A model generated the notes under the pieces. The model was not told where the DNA came from. It ran no database searches and saw only the letters and a list, made by a program, of their open reading frames with translations. Shown piece after piece: positions 27,801-36,247 of a stretch of 64,000 nt of DNA. The translations under genes were made by a program, and so were the position numbers. Positions within the stretch are counted from its first letter, which is position 1, and each line of letters starts with the position of its first letter. This DNA is from Paenibacillus taichungensis (GTDB lineage: Bacteria > Bacillota > Bacilli > Paenibacillales > Paenibacillaceae): NCBI RefSeq assembly GCF_013359905.1, contig NZ_JABMCC010000118.1:744001-808000 (forward strand), written 5' to 3'.

Positions 27801-30800
27801 GGGTCCAGAGGTACGTAAGCTGCTCCTGCTTTCAGCACGGCAAGCAGCATAATAATCAGCGCCTCATTACGCCTGGACATTATGCCTACAGGTTCATCCC
27901 TGCGGACGCCCTGATCCAGCAGCTTCCATGCCAGCGTGTTTGCCTTCTCATCCAGTTCCCTGTACGTAAGGGCAGCTCCTGAGGCAGTTAACAGCGCGAC
28001 TTTGTCCGGCACAAGCTTCGCCTGCTGTTCAAACAAACTGTGCAAACCGAGCGTGTAATCATATATCAAATGCGGGCCAACAAGCGGATGCATGGCGGGT
28101 TCCCGAGAATGGGAGTTTTGCTCCAGCAGCTCGCTCACAGACAGATCCGGCTGCTGAACAACCAGCTCACACAAGCCGATGAAGTCCTCCATGAACTTTT
28201 GGATGGTTGTCCGTTCGAACACATCCAGCGAAAACTCCAAATATCCTTCCATCACTTGCTTCTCCCTGTTTTCCTGACAGGTCAGCAGCAGATCATAGGT
28301 AGACGTCCCCGTCTCCACCGGGAGAGAGCTGAAGAACAAACCGTCAAGCTCAAGTCCATGCAGCTCCATGTTCTGATAATCAAAACAAACGTCAAATATT
28401 GAATTTCGATTGAGCTCTCGCTTGGCACCCAACTGCGTCACAAGTTCATTAAACGGATACTCCTGATAAGCAAATGCGTCCAGTGTGTGCTGCTTGAGTT
28501 CGCGCAGAAAATCACTATACACACGCCCACGAGCTGGAAAGTTTCGCATGGCAAGCATATTGACGAACATCCCTACCGTCTCTCTGATCTCCTCTTGCAG
28601 CCTGCCCGCAACAGGCGTACCTACCACAATATCCTCCTGCCCCGTGTGCTGTGCAAGGAGCAGATTCCATACGCTAAGCATCACCATGTACATCGAAGAT
28701 TCGGAAGAAGAAGCTAGCTTGTGCAGGCGCTCTGTCAACGAAGGGCTCAGGGTGAAATGGAGACGTTCCCCTTTCATGGTTCGCTGCGAAGGACGTGCAT
28801 GATCTAACGGAAGCTGGAGGGCAGGCACCGAAGGGCCCAGATGTTCCAGCCAGAACGCCTGATGCGATTGGTAACCCTGTGAAGCAAGACGCTGCTGCTG
28901 CCATACTGCGTAATCCTTGTACTGCAGACGGGCAGCACATTCTCCGCCGAAATACAGCGTATTGAAATCACGGGTGATTATTTCGACAGATGTACCATCT
29001 GCTATGATATGGTGGATATCAAAGAACAGCAGATGCTTCCGCTCGCCAATTCGGATCAGGTCCACCCGCATAAGTGGCGTCTGCTTCAGATCAAATGGAC
29101 GAATCAGTGACTGAATCAACGATGTTACCTCTTGATCGTTCGCCAATTCCTTTTGGGCATAACCCATCTCCAAACGTGCGGATGGATGAATCAACTGAAC
29201 GACCTGATCCCCCCGGATCTCAAATGATGTTCTGAGAACTTCATGCTGCTGCACCAGCTTCTCCAGTGCGGCTTCGACCTTCCGGGGATTCAAGTCCCCT
29301 TCAATGATGGTTGCAGATGGCAAGTTGTAAGCTGTACTGCCTGGATCAAGCATGGCCTGAGTATACATACGCATCTGTGCGGGAGAGATCGGGTAAGCCT
29401 CCATCTTAGCCGCAGGATGAATCGTTTGCTGACCTTGCAGATTCAAGTCCGGTTTTGCCAATTCATAGATATGCTCAGCTAACTGAACAGGTGTAGAATA
29501 GTTGAATACATCGGCAACCTCAGGTTGAATGCCTGTATATGAGCGGATGGACGCCGACAGGCTGACGGCTTTGAGGGAATCGCCTCCAACCGCGAAGAAG
29601 TTAACGTCTTCTTCCAGATCCTCTATGCCAAAGATCGTTCGATATGCCTCAAGCACTACCTGCTTTAACTGGTCTGGCCCACCATTATAGACTTCCCCTG
29701 CTCCTGCCAGTGGCGCTGAACGCCCTGCCTGTTTCCGTTCCGAAACCATCCGTTCGTTTCTGTTTCCTATTCGATCAGATATCGATGTCTCCGAAAGTGA
29801 AACACCCACAGGATAGAATTGCTTTTGGAATACATATGTCGGCAATGAGCATTTTCGGCGTATCATCTCGCCCTTGAGCACCTTCCAGTTCAGCTCAATA
29901 CCTTCGCACCATAATTCGGCGAGTCTTCGACTTACATAAACATGGTCTTGCTCTGATTCCTTCACGTGACGCAGCATGTTCAGCACGGTCTGAGAATCAC
30001 GTGACCGTGTATGCTGTCGGACAAAGGAACTCAACGTTCGCCCTGCTCCAACCTCAATCAACACGGCACGATCATCCTTCAACACTTCAGCCAGATTCGC
30101 TTCAAACAGTACTGGTTGCAAAATGTGCCGGGACCAATAGTCATGACTCGTAATTTCATCAGAACGGGCCCATGTCCCACTCGTATTGGACAACAACGGG
30201 ATCGCTGGTTCATGAAGCGAGTGCTCTGCCAGATAACGTCCAAACTCGGTGGCTGCGCGGTCCATCATTGGGGTATGAAACGCGTGAGAAGTTTTGACAC
30301 GAACACATTTCCAGCCCTGTCTTTCTGCCTTGGCTTCCATTCTTGCAATAGATGCTGCCGTTCCGCCCACCACACAGGAGCCTGTCGTATTAACAAGGGC
30401 CAGCCAAACATCTTCGTCTTGTTCCAGTTGTAACTTCACCCGTGCTGCATCCGCCATAATGGCGAGCATGACACCTGGCTGCTGCTGCTGCATCAAACGT
30501 CCGCGGAGACGTACCATCTGAACGGCGTCTTGCAGCTCGAATACTCCGGCTACAGCTGCTGCAGCCAATTCTCCAATGCTGTGCCCAATCATGCCATCCG
30601 GACGAATACCCAGATCCAGCAGTGATTTAGCCATGGCATAACCGGTCATAAACAACGCAAACTGGCTGTACTCCGTCTGGTTGATTCGTTCAGGCTGCTG
30701 ATCGCCATATACAACGGACAGCATATCTTCCCGTTCCTCCGCAGGAAGCAGATCAAGAATCTCCTGAATATAACTTCTGAACAGGGGAGCTATGCCGGAC

Positions 30801-33800
30801 TGTTCCGCAGATTTGTACAATTCTGCCCCCATGCCCTGATACTGACTGCCCTGGCCTGGGAACATAAAGAATACAGGACGGCTGCCTTGTGGCGATTGAT
30901 GAACCACACGTGCTTTCTGAAGCTGCTGTAGCAACTTTTCAGGATGGTCCCTCCATGTCTTGTCCACAACCAACGCCTTGCGATATGCAAAAACAGATCG
31001 ACCTGTCTGGAGAGTCCAGGCTGCGTTAGAAACCGATGTTTGCGGCTGCTCCAGTAGATGCTCCATGATCCGTTCAGCCGTGCGATTCAGCGAGTGCTCT
31101 GTTTTAGCTGAAAAAAGCAATAGATTAACATCATCATCCGGACTGCAATTCTCCATCTCGGGTGCCTCCTCCAATACCATGTGAGCGTTCGTGCCCCCCA
31201 CACCAAATGAATTGATTCCTGCCCGCAGAAGCCCGTCGTTGGCCTGTTTCCAATTCACCCCGTGTGCATTGATTTTGAAAGGTGTATTTGAAAAATCAAT
31301 CTTGGGGTTTGGCTTCTCGTAATTGGCTGTTCCCGGAATATACCCTTGTCCCAGGCTAAGCGCGACTTTAATCAAACCTACAACTCCAGCCGCTGTATCC
31401 ATGTGCCCTACATTGCCCTTGACCGACCCAAGATAACAGAACTGCTTCTGATCCGAAGCAAACGCACGAGTTAACGAATTCACCTCGATTGGATCACCGA
31501 GCAGCGTTCCTGTACCGTGGGCTTCGATATAACTCACCGTTTCCGGATCCACTCCGGCTACCTTGTAAGCATCCTGAATCACTTCGGTTTGGCCGCTCAC
31601 GCTTGGAGCAAGAAAACTGAGTTTCTCCTGCCCGTCATTGTTAATGGCTGATCCCTTGATCACGCCGTAAATATGATCTCCGTCGTGCAGCGCATCGCTC
31701 ACCCGCTTCAGCACCACGATTCCCATGCCATTGGAGAAAACCGTTCCGCTGGCATCTGCATCGAATGGGCGACAGTGACCGTCGGCTGAAAACATCATGC
31801 CATCCTCGTACAGGTAGCCCCCTTCATTCGGAAGCTCCACCGTAATTCCACCAGCTACAGCCACATCGCATTCCCCAACAATGAGCGATTGGCACGCCAG
31901 ATGAGGAGTAACCAGTGAAGTGGAGCATCCCGTCAGTGCGGTATAGGCCGGACCTTTCAAATTAAGCTTGTACGCCATTCGGGTCGCGAGAAAATGATTG
32001 GTGCTGAGCGTAAAAGCTTCGTACTTGCTGCTATAGTTTGCATCGTTATAGAGCACCTGACGATACCATTCAAAATCATCGGAACCGCCCAGGAAAACGC
32101 CCACTTTCCCTGCCTCATCCGGTTTGCAGCCCGCATCCTCCAGTGCTTCCCATATTCCCTGATAAAGGAGTCTGAACTGCGGTGACATCATCTTGGCTTC
32201 CCCTGGTGTGTAGTCAAAGAAGCCGGCGTCAAACTCATCAATACCGTTCGCACGGCCTTTGGCCTTGACGTATCGGGGAGAACGTAGCAATGTTTCATCC
32301 ACGCCAAGCTCTCTCAATTCCTCGTCACTATAAAAATGAATACTCTCGCGCCGTTCAACCAGATTGCTCCAGAACTCCCGTATGTCCTCCGCGCCCGGCA
32401 CATTCACGGCCATACCCACGATAGCAATGTCTTCCCGCTGGATGCCTGCCCTGCGTTGAAACATCTTCTCCCGTTCAGAAGGCAGTGTGTAGACTTCTTC
32501 AGCCTGTTCCTGAGCTGCAAATTGACGCAGTGTTGGACATTCAAAAAAGCGGGGAACGGGGAAATCCACATCTGTATAATGCTTGAGCTTATTGTGAGCC
32601 TGAATAACGGAAAATGAATTGCCACCCAAATCGAAGAAATGATCATCCCTGCCTACTTTTTCAACGCCCAGCACCTGGGACCATACCGCAGCCACAATCT
32701 TCTCAAGTTCAGTGACCGGAGCGGCATAAATTGTACTGGAAGCGTGGGTATGTGTCATATCCGCCATAAGCGCATTCCGGTCAATCTTCCCACTGCTATT
32801 CAGCGGAAATTCAGACTTATGTATAAATACGGATGGAATCATATACGCCGGCAGGGAATTGGATAAATGCTCTCTTAACTGGGATGCAGGGAGTTCCTGC
32901 TCTGACAGATAATACGCACATAGCAAGCCCGGTCTGCCCTCAAACGATTTCATGACCACAACGCTCTGAATAATTCCCGGATAGGATGACAGGCCATTCT
33001 CAATTTCTCCCGTCTCCAGTCTGGCTCCCTGAAATTTGACCTGAAAATCAATGCGACCCAGATATTCGATTGTTCCGCTGGGGAGCGAACGAACCAGGTC
33101 ACCAGTGCGGTACATATACCTGAAATACTCCGGGTCTTGCCCTTCTTCATAAAAAGGATTGAGGACAAACTTCTCATGAGTCATCTGTTCCAGATTAAGA
33201 TACCCACGGGCAAGTCCTACTCCGCTTAGGCACAGCTCCCCGGGAATACCGACAGGCTGAAGGCTGTTATCACTGCCAACGACATACCATCTTGACTCAT
33301 TAAGCGGGAAGCCGATCGGTACAGTACCTGGGCCTTCATAGTTGCTTAATGCATAATGCGATACCCAGATGGTGCACTCTGTCGGGCCGTATACATTTTC
33401 CAGACTTGCCCGTATACCCAGCTTGTTGTATTTCTGAATTATGTCCGGTGTAACAGCCTCTCCGCCAACAAAGACCCATTTCAACGTTTCAAGTGGCGAT
33501 AGGTCTGAACGCAGTTCCATCGTTTCCAGAAAAAGACGGAACAGGGTAGGGACAAAATTGATATGGGTTACCTGATGTGCCGCAACGGTGGACGCAATAC
33601 GGGAAGGATCTTTTTCTGCTCCAGGCTCAAGGATACTTAAGGCACCTTCTCCCATAAACCAGCCGAACAGTTCCGTCGCGGAAACATCAAAGGTATAAGC
33701 CGTTTTCAGCAAATACACATCATTGGCCTGTACCGGAAAGCGCCGCTCCAGATCAAGCAGAGTGTTTACTACGCTGTGATTCTCGATCATAACTCCCTTC

Positions 33801-35635
33801 GGTTTGCCTGTTGATCCCGAGGTGTACATGATGTAGGCAAGACTATGCGGGTTGAGTTCATGTCCGGGATTGGAGCAATCTCCTGTGTAGGCATGACCAT
33901 CTGCCGTGTATATAAAATGTACATCGAGCAGTTTGTCCTCTTCTTCAGGCTGGATGGCCAGCACGATCGATATGCTTGCATCCGCTACAATATAGCTCTT
34001 TCTGGAGAAGGGATAGGCCGGGTCCACAGGGACAAAAGCACATCCTGCTTTTAACACAGCGAGCAAGGCAATCACCAGATCTGAGCTGCGGGGCATTTGA
34101 ACGCCGACTGCTTCGTTATCCCTGCTCTTTCGCGCCATGATCTGATTGGCCAGTTGATTGGCTTTGGCATTGACCTCCGCATACGTCTGATGTTGGCTGC
34201 CTTCCAGCAGAGCAACGCGATCCGGAAATCGTGCAACTTTCTCATGGAATACATCGATAATATGTTGCGGGATGTACGGGAAATAAGCAGTTTGATTGAG
34301 CTCGTGAAGCAGGGTCTCTCTTTCCTCCTGCATCAGCAGACTGAACTCACGGATGGACTTCTCAGGAGAGGCTGCCAGCTGTTCAAGCAAATAGAGGAAC
34401 CGTTGCCCCATACGATTCATGGAATCGGCATGGAAGAGATTTGATTTATATTGAAGCTTCAATTGTGTACCTTGAGGTGAGCGATACAGGATTACCATCA
34501 GATCACCAGGAAAAGTAACCTGGTCCTGTTCCAACATATGCGTTCCAAAAGCATCTTCTTCTTCGTAGGAATCATAGACAAAGGAGATATCAAACAACGA
34601 TGGTGATCCAGGCCGAGCCTGTAACATACTGTCCCTGACGATGAGGTTGTTCGGGTAACCGATATGTCTATAAGTCTCCATCCAGGTTGCGGCTACTTGT
34701 TGCAGCAGAGGTGTTAGCGTGGATTCGGGGTCAAGGTGAAATCGCATAGGCAGCATATGGACAAAACAACCGATCGTTTCTTCCAAATCCATCCCTGGCC
34801 GATGTGAATACGGGGAAGAAAACGTAATATCCTGTGTACCCGCATATTTATTCATGAGGATTGCAAAGGCGCCCATAAAAAACATAAATACGGTTACTTC
34901 GTTGTCTTTGGATACTTGCGTAATATCCGTCATCAGCGATTCCGAAATGTCAAAACGCAATTCATAGCCCAGTCCCTCTTGCGAAGCGCCTGCCGGATAA
35001 TCATGCTGTAACGCCAGGGGCTCTGCCCCATTCATCTGGCTCATCCAGTAAGCCTGTTCCCGGTTGTACTGGTTGTCTTGCAGTTTCTGATTTTCAGCTT
35101 CAACGTAGGAGATGAATCCCTCATCCTGTTTTACGTCCACGGGCTGTTCCAGCAGAAGGCATGAGTACAGATGAATCAGTTTGTTTTTAAATAGTTCAAG
35201 CGAAATCCCGTCACAGATCAGATGATGGATACACATGGTCAGGATATGCCGATTTTCGTCCATCTGAATAACCATCATGCGGAACAGAGGTCCTTCCTCC
35301 AAAGAAAAAGGAGTTCCGATGCATTCCTCGATCCATGCCTTTAACTGCTTTTCCTTCAGATCCTCTTGCTTCTCGTCGCTCAGATCCCGGAAAACAAACT
35401 CAGGATCCATTTCTTCATGAACAGTCAGCACCGGTACATCACGTTGTATCTCAATCCGGGCACGCAGCACCACTTGTTCATACATGAGCAATTCGATAGC
35501 CCGATGAAACATATCTAATTTCAATGGTTTAATTTGTATCGAAGCGGAGATGTTATACGAAGCAGGATCGTTCATTTGGCAATCGAAATAGATTCCTTTT
35601 TGCGTTTCAGAGAGTTCAACGGTTTTTCGGTTCAT
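18791..35635 (-). CDS. Giant hybrid NRPS-PKS, C-A-PCP-KS-AT-ACP-C-A-PCP-KS-AT*-ACP-C-A-PCP-E-like
   Basis: The protein has 5,614 residues (ATG at 35635; AGGTG 9 nt upstream; GTG 35644 is too close to the site). Domains by residue: C1 4-440 (HHLICDG 137); A1 460-975; PCP1 (Ser1007); KS1 1070-1495 (GCSTS, Cys1237); AT1 1590-1900 (GHSIG with Ser1686, HAFH motif, malonyl type); ACP1 (Ser2020); C2 2080-2510 (HHIIADG 2208); A2 2530-3030; PCP2 (Ser3083); KS2 3195-3620 (ACSTS, Cys3366); AT2 3707-3942, degenerate; ACP2 (Ser4037); C3 4090-4515 (HHIISDQ 4221); A3 4540-5045; PCP3 (Ser5092); terminal condensation-superfamily domain 5165-5614 with epimerase-like motifs. The A-domain pocket residues, aligned by eye, are DVTNFGVIW (A1, unassigned), DIFLLGMIW (A2, glycine-like tail) and DGFFMGGFF (A3, branched aliphatic). 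No KR, DH, ER, methyltransferase or thioesterase is present. Confidence 0.95.
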   Translation of the reverse strand: MNRKTVELSETQKGIYFDCQMNDPASYNISASIQIKPLKLDMFHRAIELLMYEQVVLRARIEIQRDVPVLTVHEEMDPEFVFRDLSDEKQEDLKEKQLKAWIEECIGTPFSLEEGPLFRMMVIQMDENRHILTMCIHHLICDGISLELFKNKLIHLYSCLLLEQPVDVKQDEGFISYVEAENQKLQDNQYNREQAYWMSQMNGAEPLALQHDYPAGASQEGLGYELRFDISESLMTDITQVSKDNEVTVFMFFMGAFAILMNKYAGTQDITFSSPYSHRPGMDLEETIGCFVHMLPMRFHLDPESTLTPLLQQVAATWMETYRHIGYPNNLIVRDSMLQARPGSPSLFDISFVYDSYEEEDAFGTHMLEQDQVTFPGDLMVILYRSPQGTQLKLQYKSNLFHADSMNRMGQRFLYLLEQLAASPEKSIREFSLLMQEERETLLHELNQTAYFPYIPQHIIDVFHEKVARFPDRVALLEGSQHQTYAEVNAKANQLANQIMARKSRDNEAVGVQMPRSSDLVIALLAVLKAGCAFVPVDPAYPFSRKSYIVADASISIVLAIQPEEEDKLLDVHFIYTADGHAYTGDCSNPGHELNPHSLAYIMYTSGSTGKPKGVMIENHSVVNTLLDLERRFPVQANDVYLLKTAYTFDVSATELFGWFMGEGALSILEPGAEKDPSRIASTVAAHQVTHINFVPTLFRLFLETMELRSDLSPLETLKWVFVGGEAVTPDIIQKYNKLGIRASLENVYGPTECTIWVSHYALSNYEGPGTVPIGFPLNESRWYVVGSDNSLQPVGIPGELCLSGVGLARGYLNLEQMTHEKFVLNPFYEEGQDPEYFRYMYRTGDLVRSLPSGTIEYLGRIDFQVKFQGARLETGEIENGLSSYPGIIQSVVVMKSFEGRPGLLCAYYLSEQELPASQLREHLSNSLPAYMIPSVFIHKSEFPLNSSGKIDRNALMADMTHTHASSTIYAAPVTELEKIVAAVWSQVLGVEKVGRDDHFFDLGGNSFSVIQAHNKLKHYTDVDFPVPRFFECPTLRQFAAQEQAEEVYTLPSEREKMFQRRAGIQREDIAIVGMAVNVPGAEDIREFWSNLVERRESIHFYSDEELRELGVDETLLRSPRYVKAKGRANGIDEFDAGFFDYTPGEAKMMSPQFRLLYQGIWEALEDAGCKPDEAGKVGVFLGGSDDFEWYRQVLYNDANYSSKYEAFTLSTNHFLATRMAYKLNLKGPAYTALTGCSTSLVTPHLACQSLIVGECDVAVAGGITVELPNEGGYLYEDGMMFSADGHCRPFDADASGTVFSNGMGIVVLKRVSDALHDGDHIYGVIKGSAINNDGQEKLSFLAPSVSGQTEVIQDAYKVAGVDPETVSYIEAHGTGTLLGDPIEVNSLTRAFASDQKQFCYLGSVKGNVGHMDTAAGVVGLIKVALSLGQGYIPGTANYEKPNPKIDFSNTPFKINAHGVNWKQANDGLLRAGINSFGVGGTNAHMVLEEAPEMENCSPDDDVNLLLFSAKTEHSLNRTAERIMEHLLEQPQTSVSNAAWTLQTGRSVFAYRKALVVDKTWRDHPEKLLQQLQKARVVHQSPQGSRPVFFMFPGQGSQYQGMGAELYKSAEQSGIAPLFRSYIQEILDLLPAEEREDMLSVVYGDQQPERINQTEYSQFALFMTGYAMAKSLLDLGIRPDGMIGHSIGELAAAAVAGVFELQDAVQMVRLRGRLMQQQQPGVMLAIMADAARVKLQLEQDEDVWLALVNTTGSCVVGGTAASIARMEAKAERQGWKCVRVKTSHAFHTPMMDRAATEFGRYLAEHSLHEPAIPLLSNTSGTWARSDEITSHDYWSRHILQPVLFEANLAEVLKDDRAVLIEVGAGRTLSSFVRQHTRSRDSQTVLNMLRHVKESEQDHVYVSRRLAELWCEGIELNWKVLKGEMIRRKCSLPTYVFQKQFYPVGVSLSETSISDRIGNRNERMVSERKQAGRSAPLAGAGEVYNGGPDQLKQVVLEAYRTIFGIEDLEEDVNFFAVGGDSLKAVSLSASIRSYTGIQPEVADVFNYSTPVQLAEHIYELAKPDLNLQGQQTIHPAAKMEAYPISPAQMRMYTQAMLDPGSTAYNLPSATIIEGDLNPRKVEAALEKLVQQHEVLRTSFEIRGDQVVQLIHPSARLEMGYAQKELANDQEVTSLIQSLIRPFDLKQTPLMRVDLIRIGERKHLLFFDIHHIIADGTSVEIITRDFNTLYFGGECAARLQYKDYAVWQQQRLASQGYQSHQAFWLEHLGPSVPALQLPLDHARPSQRTMKGERLHFTLSPSLTERLHKLASSSESSMYMVMLSVWNLLLAQHTGQEDIVVGTPVAGRLQEEIRETVGMFVNMLAMRNFPARGRVYSDFLRELKQHTLDAFAYQEYPFNELVTQLGAKRELNRNSIFDVCFDYQNMELHGLELDGLFFSSLPVETGTSTYDLLLTCQENREKQVMEGYLEFSLDVFERTTIQKFMEDFIGLCELVVQQPDLSVSELLEQNSHSREPAMHPLVGPHLIYDYTLGLHSLFEQQAKLVPDKVALLTASGAALTYRELDEKANTLAWKLLDQGVRRDEPVGIMSRRNEALIIMLLAVLKAGAAYVPLDPAFPEQRILNMIEDSRMNLVLCTSGEEDTVAFDGVRMIYDPMVVDVRSSLNPHVDVLPSDLSCVIFTSGSTGRPKGVMITHEAMVNFVEDIRSRGIFAEETDRVISVTTISFDIFGFEVWTPLCTGYSLYLADEQEQLDPVLASLRIREHGVTHILSTVSRIKAFVENTDFAKGLGNLKCILTGGERVPAGLLSDLKRLSSARVFNMYGPTETTIWSTTKELHDPDSITIGNPIANTEVYIVDEQGAMLPHGSYGELCIAGKGLSRGYLNNPAETEARFIANSNVLGGRLYRTGDLACIQPDREIQLLGRLDQQVKIRGYRIEMNEIEQAAMAHELIREAVVKTEGNEPHQLQIILFYSLKPEVALMGNEGDAMLRSWLRERLPQYMMPSRLIRLDKLPVLPNGKLNRSALHLADEEAKHMAGALPAYSASLQGAEQAKAALQQMLVGAWKEVLNVDHVGVNDHFFDIGGNSLGLILINNRLNTYLDQSVPLVQLFEHSSIASLVEHLMSGQVASPVSPSIRMSHAHELAMGAQVEEVKLASSSAPYELNQAETEQARLESREQEAFEQQPPVLSKQAAVTPASSDIAVIGMAGHFPGSRSIDEFWANLMEGKEGITRLTEKDLTDAGVRPDSFEHPDYVRAKGALQDTEFFDSEFFEYPQQESNIMDPQIRLLHQCSWEALEHAGCDPYSYEGSIGLFAGSGLSLPWMVQFLGRSGNLLQAFEAMTLNEKDYITTRVSHKLNLTGPSMAVQTACSTSLVAIHQAAESLIRGECDVALAGGVSISYPLREGYLWHEGMIYSKDGHCRPFDEQASGTVSGNGCGMVVLKSLSKALRDGDHIYGVIKGSAINNDGLDKIGYTAPSVAGQVKVIEAALQRSGIAPSEISYLEAHGTGTKLGDPIEIEALRQSWGTADQNYCALGSVKANIGHLDAAAGVAGFIKTVLTLYHRVAPPQIHMQRTNPMLNLEHSPFYINTEAQPFSNPAQVLRAGVSSFGIGGTNAHVILEQPPVQERHVNYQSVQLLPFSAKSETALERTYESVLQAIHTMPEQLSDAAWTLQKGRSRFKHRRVMVAVDGYIPPRGQAGDYETRASIAEGRPKVIFDLDGTANWEARKIRELYASVYRSQPSEAFKLHFEEILSLFESKEQYAIRQGMGRPLTDSGLERMHCFVVQYALFRTVMQFGIQPDAVCGQGVGELVGLVISGALEPVHAVPLLYGKEDWSWQEGALSDGLAGRLTDEYAADLVSRIRPLCSREMLFPLQNRESFSESAGDRSLLWITVSPQQDKIQSFKNVYSTSNVISLLENRPGSLEADVYFIKMLGSCWCSGIELDWAQLYGTDRGRIMSLPTYSFDPIPHKHDVPLYQLAGMPQAAASSEQAVESSLSAAAGFSMTENEIQAALLQLWQELLGCDSVDPEDDFFQLGGHSLKAISLVSRIKEVFGLHSGLDDVFEHSGFAQMVQWISEHQSASNYGSMNSIPPVKQKDRYKTTSAQRRMYVMHEWMNGESTAYNLASFYRINGELDIAQFQTIMDALIQRHESFRTRFEMVDGELFQIVEDQVPKVVEVLESESMAIEHVQHWVQPFNLTCAPLIRVKLARLSTREHILFIDMHHIISDQSSIAILMQEFARMYQGEALEPLHIQYKDYAEWLHERTLHGVSAEDAEFWKQQFTDIPTPLELLTDYPRHEATSYRGDRLSIALDELLSGQVNEFCTRHGITPYMLFMATLNVLIWKYTAQDDLVVGTAVAGREQPELDSVVGMFVNMLAIRTSMHEELSIVDYVQGVRDKLLSCYAHQQYPYEALVEQLGLFGDTSRNPLFDVVLNYINMGTADPEVGELTFVPWMEGSVEAKFDQTWTVAEHEQYYTVELEYRKDLFRAESMQLMLDKFRYILSQMTTSDVERIRQISLTLPEEEEWLIYGVNDNAIEYPRDATIPQLFEEQVRLNGQQTALVWEDAEWSYADLNQRVQWLSSRLMSEGVKSGSSIALILDRGPIQMVSILATLKAGCSYVPIDPASPPVRIEFILKDSGASVLLTEREYAVTWQSVVPCIVPADELEGFISPSMTELENDMEGNDTGDMGITALDPAYIIYTSGSTGTPKGTVMSHRNVIKVMKTSNFVTVVPEDRVLQISNYAFDGSIFDIFASLINGATLVLISKEVTLDMTSLADVIRQQRITVFFITTSLFNLLVDWDAECLKNVRRVMFGGEAASVSHANKALAVVGPGKLLNGYGPTEATFFASYHLLEQMEPYSGSLPIGYPLSNTALYVLDDGLRPVPPNVPGELYISGDAVGIGYLNRQELTSKHFLDDPFRKGERMYKTGDIVKRLVDGSLMFIERADFQVKIRGFRIELSEISNCMERLAGVRDAYVMTAADASGSLYITAYYTCESHTVIHAEELRRELQQRLPEYMVPAQIQRLDHLPINANGKVDRKALSEMQEVPSVFNEEKSPRTRVERTILDAMRQVLGNPAFGMEDHFFQSGGHSLKAIAFTQILSKEGIAIKVNELFQYPTVRGLVNLVQIRPQASVLYEESLQIQSPITIPQDIPLHENQLDSLVLHVINSCNQVSSFMAGTTTVDRFPLSPIQQAHVSATSRASGFITTLEGDLNEQAVKALILRVVARHQLLHSIIYETDTLNWNQCDLSLAADMLQQLIPYLDTRHYAQATLERLEHRLAQTLLHQIYNLNELPWRLCILRTGNREHKFFWSFDHLAFDGMSAEIIKQQLELEAFNIQQGFETVHPYNVLKYEDYVRLVFNGPAGVDENELEQQFSLRLWEECNSSITNKLQETERPQSSSIMVELPRAGKENVDDWWASFRSFADIIATYLDVNQLPVALVHYGREYGEQSFYNHVGEFLDLIPVLVGRDFTQEDLIKQLDWVKRHHINFMALAQEAPVSADYAVIQKHLGAAYRKTADQEHRNLILFNYQGFISSREAVPMLETSDEHDLSSALAQFEWVIHYDEEYLYVHLTCQAGLDTKRLQQLIHQQIGSDVKVKVHNEAVEVQHVQ

Positions 35636-35698
35636 CGTGACCACACCTCGTTCGTTAGTTGAGATTTAGCTCATTTAAAGCAAAAATCCAGTAACAGC

Positions 35699-36175
35699 TT
35701 AGTGCATTACCCAAATTCCGCCAGCCCAAATGGAGAGAACTGTGATAAAGGTCTGATACACCACATCCATAATCAGATTACCGATGCTGTCTCCATCTGC
35801 CTTGCGGTTTTTAATCATGACATAAGTATGTGACCAAAGACCACTTAAACCGTATATGTACATCGTTACCAGCACGCCTACCCAAAAATTCCCTTGAAAC
35901 CAGATCGCCATAATTCCCATTACACCCAACCCGACCTGAGAAAAACCATACTTGACCTGAAATGGTCCGCCAGGCCATCCCAGCATTTTGGCAGTCTGAT
36001 CGGCTCTGGCTATGTTGACGACGTAACCAATAACTCCAACCAGTCCAAAGGTGACCACAAATTGATGAAGCAGCAGTACTCTACTAATCTCGCTCATTTC
36101 CCCGGGAAAACCTAGCAAGTAGAGATGAACTCCCCCTGAGATTAGACCTAGCAACCATAGTACCAAAAACCACAT
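35699..36175 (-). CDS. Four-TM membrane protein, possible DUF6790-like, first gene of the biosynthetic operon
   Basis: A polytopic protein of 158 residues (ATG at 36175) with about four to five hydrophobic segments: MWFLVLWLLGLISGG, LLHQFVVTFGLVGVIGYVV, VGLGVMGIMAIWF, FWVGVLVTMYIYGLSG and a C-terminal helix ending GGIWVMH. It resembles small uncharacterised DUF6790-type proteins, but the assignment is tentative. The frame is open to a GTG at 36247, but the promoter at 36248-36275 would start transcription near 36241, inside that longer version. The ATG at 36175 has a GGAG site 9 nt upstream and is preferred. It precedes the NRPS gene by 63 nt and should be co-transcribed with it. Its job in the pathway is unknown. 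Confidence 0.7.
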   Translation of the reverse strand: MWFLVLWLLGLISGGVHLYLLGFPGEMSEISRVLLLHQFVVTFGLVGVIGYVVNIARADQTAKMLGWPGGPFQVKYGFSQVGLGVMGIMAIWFQGNFWVGVLVTMYIYGLSGLWSHTYVMIKNRKADGDSIGNLIMDVVYQTFITVLSIWAGGIWVMH

Positions 36176-36247
36176 TCTTGCCCACTCCCGCCGTTTTGTT
36201 ATTTTGGAATCATTTGTAACTTCATGTACAATCTTGTAGTTACACAC

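Noticed and set aside
18978..34444. Many medium-length open frames on both strands inside the synthetase genes
   Set aside because: They lie antisense or out of frame to long, motif-confirmed domains, lack ribosome sites, and resemble no family.
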